DNA of 64,000 nt from RPQJ01 sp963732375 (lineage in GTDB: Bacteria; Pseudomonadota; Gammaproteobacteria; Steroidobacterales; Steroidobacteraceae). Below, in pieces: positions 63,852 through 64,000 of the stretch. The stretch is from NCBI GenBank assembly GCA_963732375.1, contig CAVSZE010000003.1:124001-188000 (forward strand), read 5' to 3'. The notes beneath the pieces were generated by a model. It saw nothing but the letters and a program-made list of their open reading frames with translations. It ran no database searches and was not told the origin of the DNA. The first letter of the stretch is position 1. Each line of letters begins with the position of its first letter. The translations under genes were made by a program, and so were the position numbers.

Positions 63852-64000
63852 TCACCTTTGGTTTTCGGCCGGCCGCCCGCTGCGTACGGTTGTCGGTCAA
63901 TTCTCCGTCGGCATCGCGGCGATTGCCATCCGAATGTGTACCTGACTCAGCGGCCCCTGCCTCCACCAGGACCCGCACACCTGCCCGACCTTGTTCCCGG
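63852..64000. other. Unassigned right-edge segment upstream of the DUF2092 gene
   Basis: I see no supported gene, tRNA or clear promoter here. It holds the ribosome site of the DUF2092 gene and probably its promoter; an open frame continuing into the DUF2092 gene antisense register shows no family features. Confidence 0.4.

Overview
The window is high-GC proteobacterial DNA (roughly 65-68% by eye), densely coded on both strands with many ATGA/GTGA start-stop overlaps and no intergenic gap over 300 bases. The gene content fits a free-living gammaproteobacterium: two TonB receptors, methylmalonate-semialdehyde dehydrogenase, phenylalanine hydroxylase, a DUF6763 protein, an RND pump, quinol-type NO reductase and a Dnr-type regulator. 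A Steroidobacteraceae- or Woeseia-like lineage is possible, but I cannot fix it from sequence alone. I see no insertion sequences, phage genes or CRISPR arrays.

Layout. 1-4.7 kb (minus): a partial crotonase, a [2Fe-2S] ferredoxin, and a thiamine-salvage operon led by a TPP riboswitch (TonB receptor, YkoF-like thiamine-binding protein, PnuC-family transporter, APH-type kinase). 4.8-8.5 kb: PhzF isomerase, Rieske ferredoxin, secreted SurE, metallo-beta-lactamase-fold hydrolase, rhodanese, tRNA-Arg(UCG). 8.5-11 kb: mmsA and phhA. 11.2-15 kb: a small secreted protein, then molybdopterin genes moaA-moaC-moaD and a moaE-moeB-rhodanese fusion broken by an apparent frameshift. 15-19.2 kb (minus): acyl-CoA dehydrogenase-proB-proA. 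19.3-32.6 kb: mixed housekeeping genes (DUF6763, GNAT, CHAD, photolyase, cNMP-binding protein, panD, a thioredoxin-CcdA fusion, FAD oxidoreductase, aquaporin, large DUF748 protein, tesB, ferredoxin-NADP reductase).

32.7-47 kb is a nitrite/NO respiration island: hemN, quinol NO reductase, nnrS, a SirB2-like membrane protein, dnr, cytochrome cd1 nitrite reductase nirS with an extra cytochrome c domain, a divergent haem-type TonB receptor, metY, and a nine-haem lipoprotein cytochrome. Dnr/FNR-type palindromes (TTGAC/T-N4-G/ATCAA) lie before hemN, norZ, nirS and, in a weaker form, the TonB receptor. This suggests one NO/anaerobiosis regulon reducing nitrite to NO and then N2O. Haem d1 synthesis genes and nosZ are not in the window.

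47-64 kb: FUSC-like membrane protein, TrmA/RlmD-type RNA methyltransferase, RND efflux pair, deacetylase, AraC regulator, a TPP enzyme with an overlapping SDR, MAPEG protein, methyltransferase, DUF1622, a TIR-TolB_N-TPR fusion, and a low-complexity Gly/Pro/Thr exported protein coupled to a DUF2092 protein.

Three otherwise intact genes (moaE-moeB, nirS, the multihaem lipoprotein) each carry one single-base frame change. Two of these lie in C- or G-rich runs. Sequencing or assembly error is the simplest explanation, but real decay is possible.
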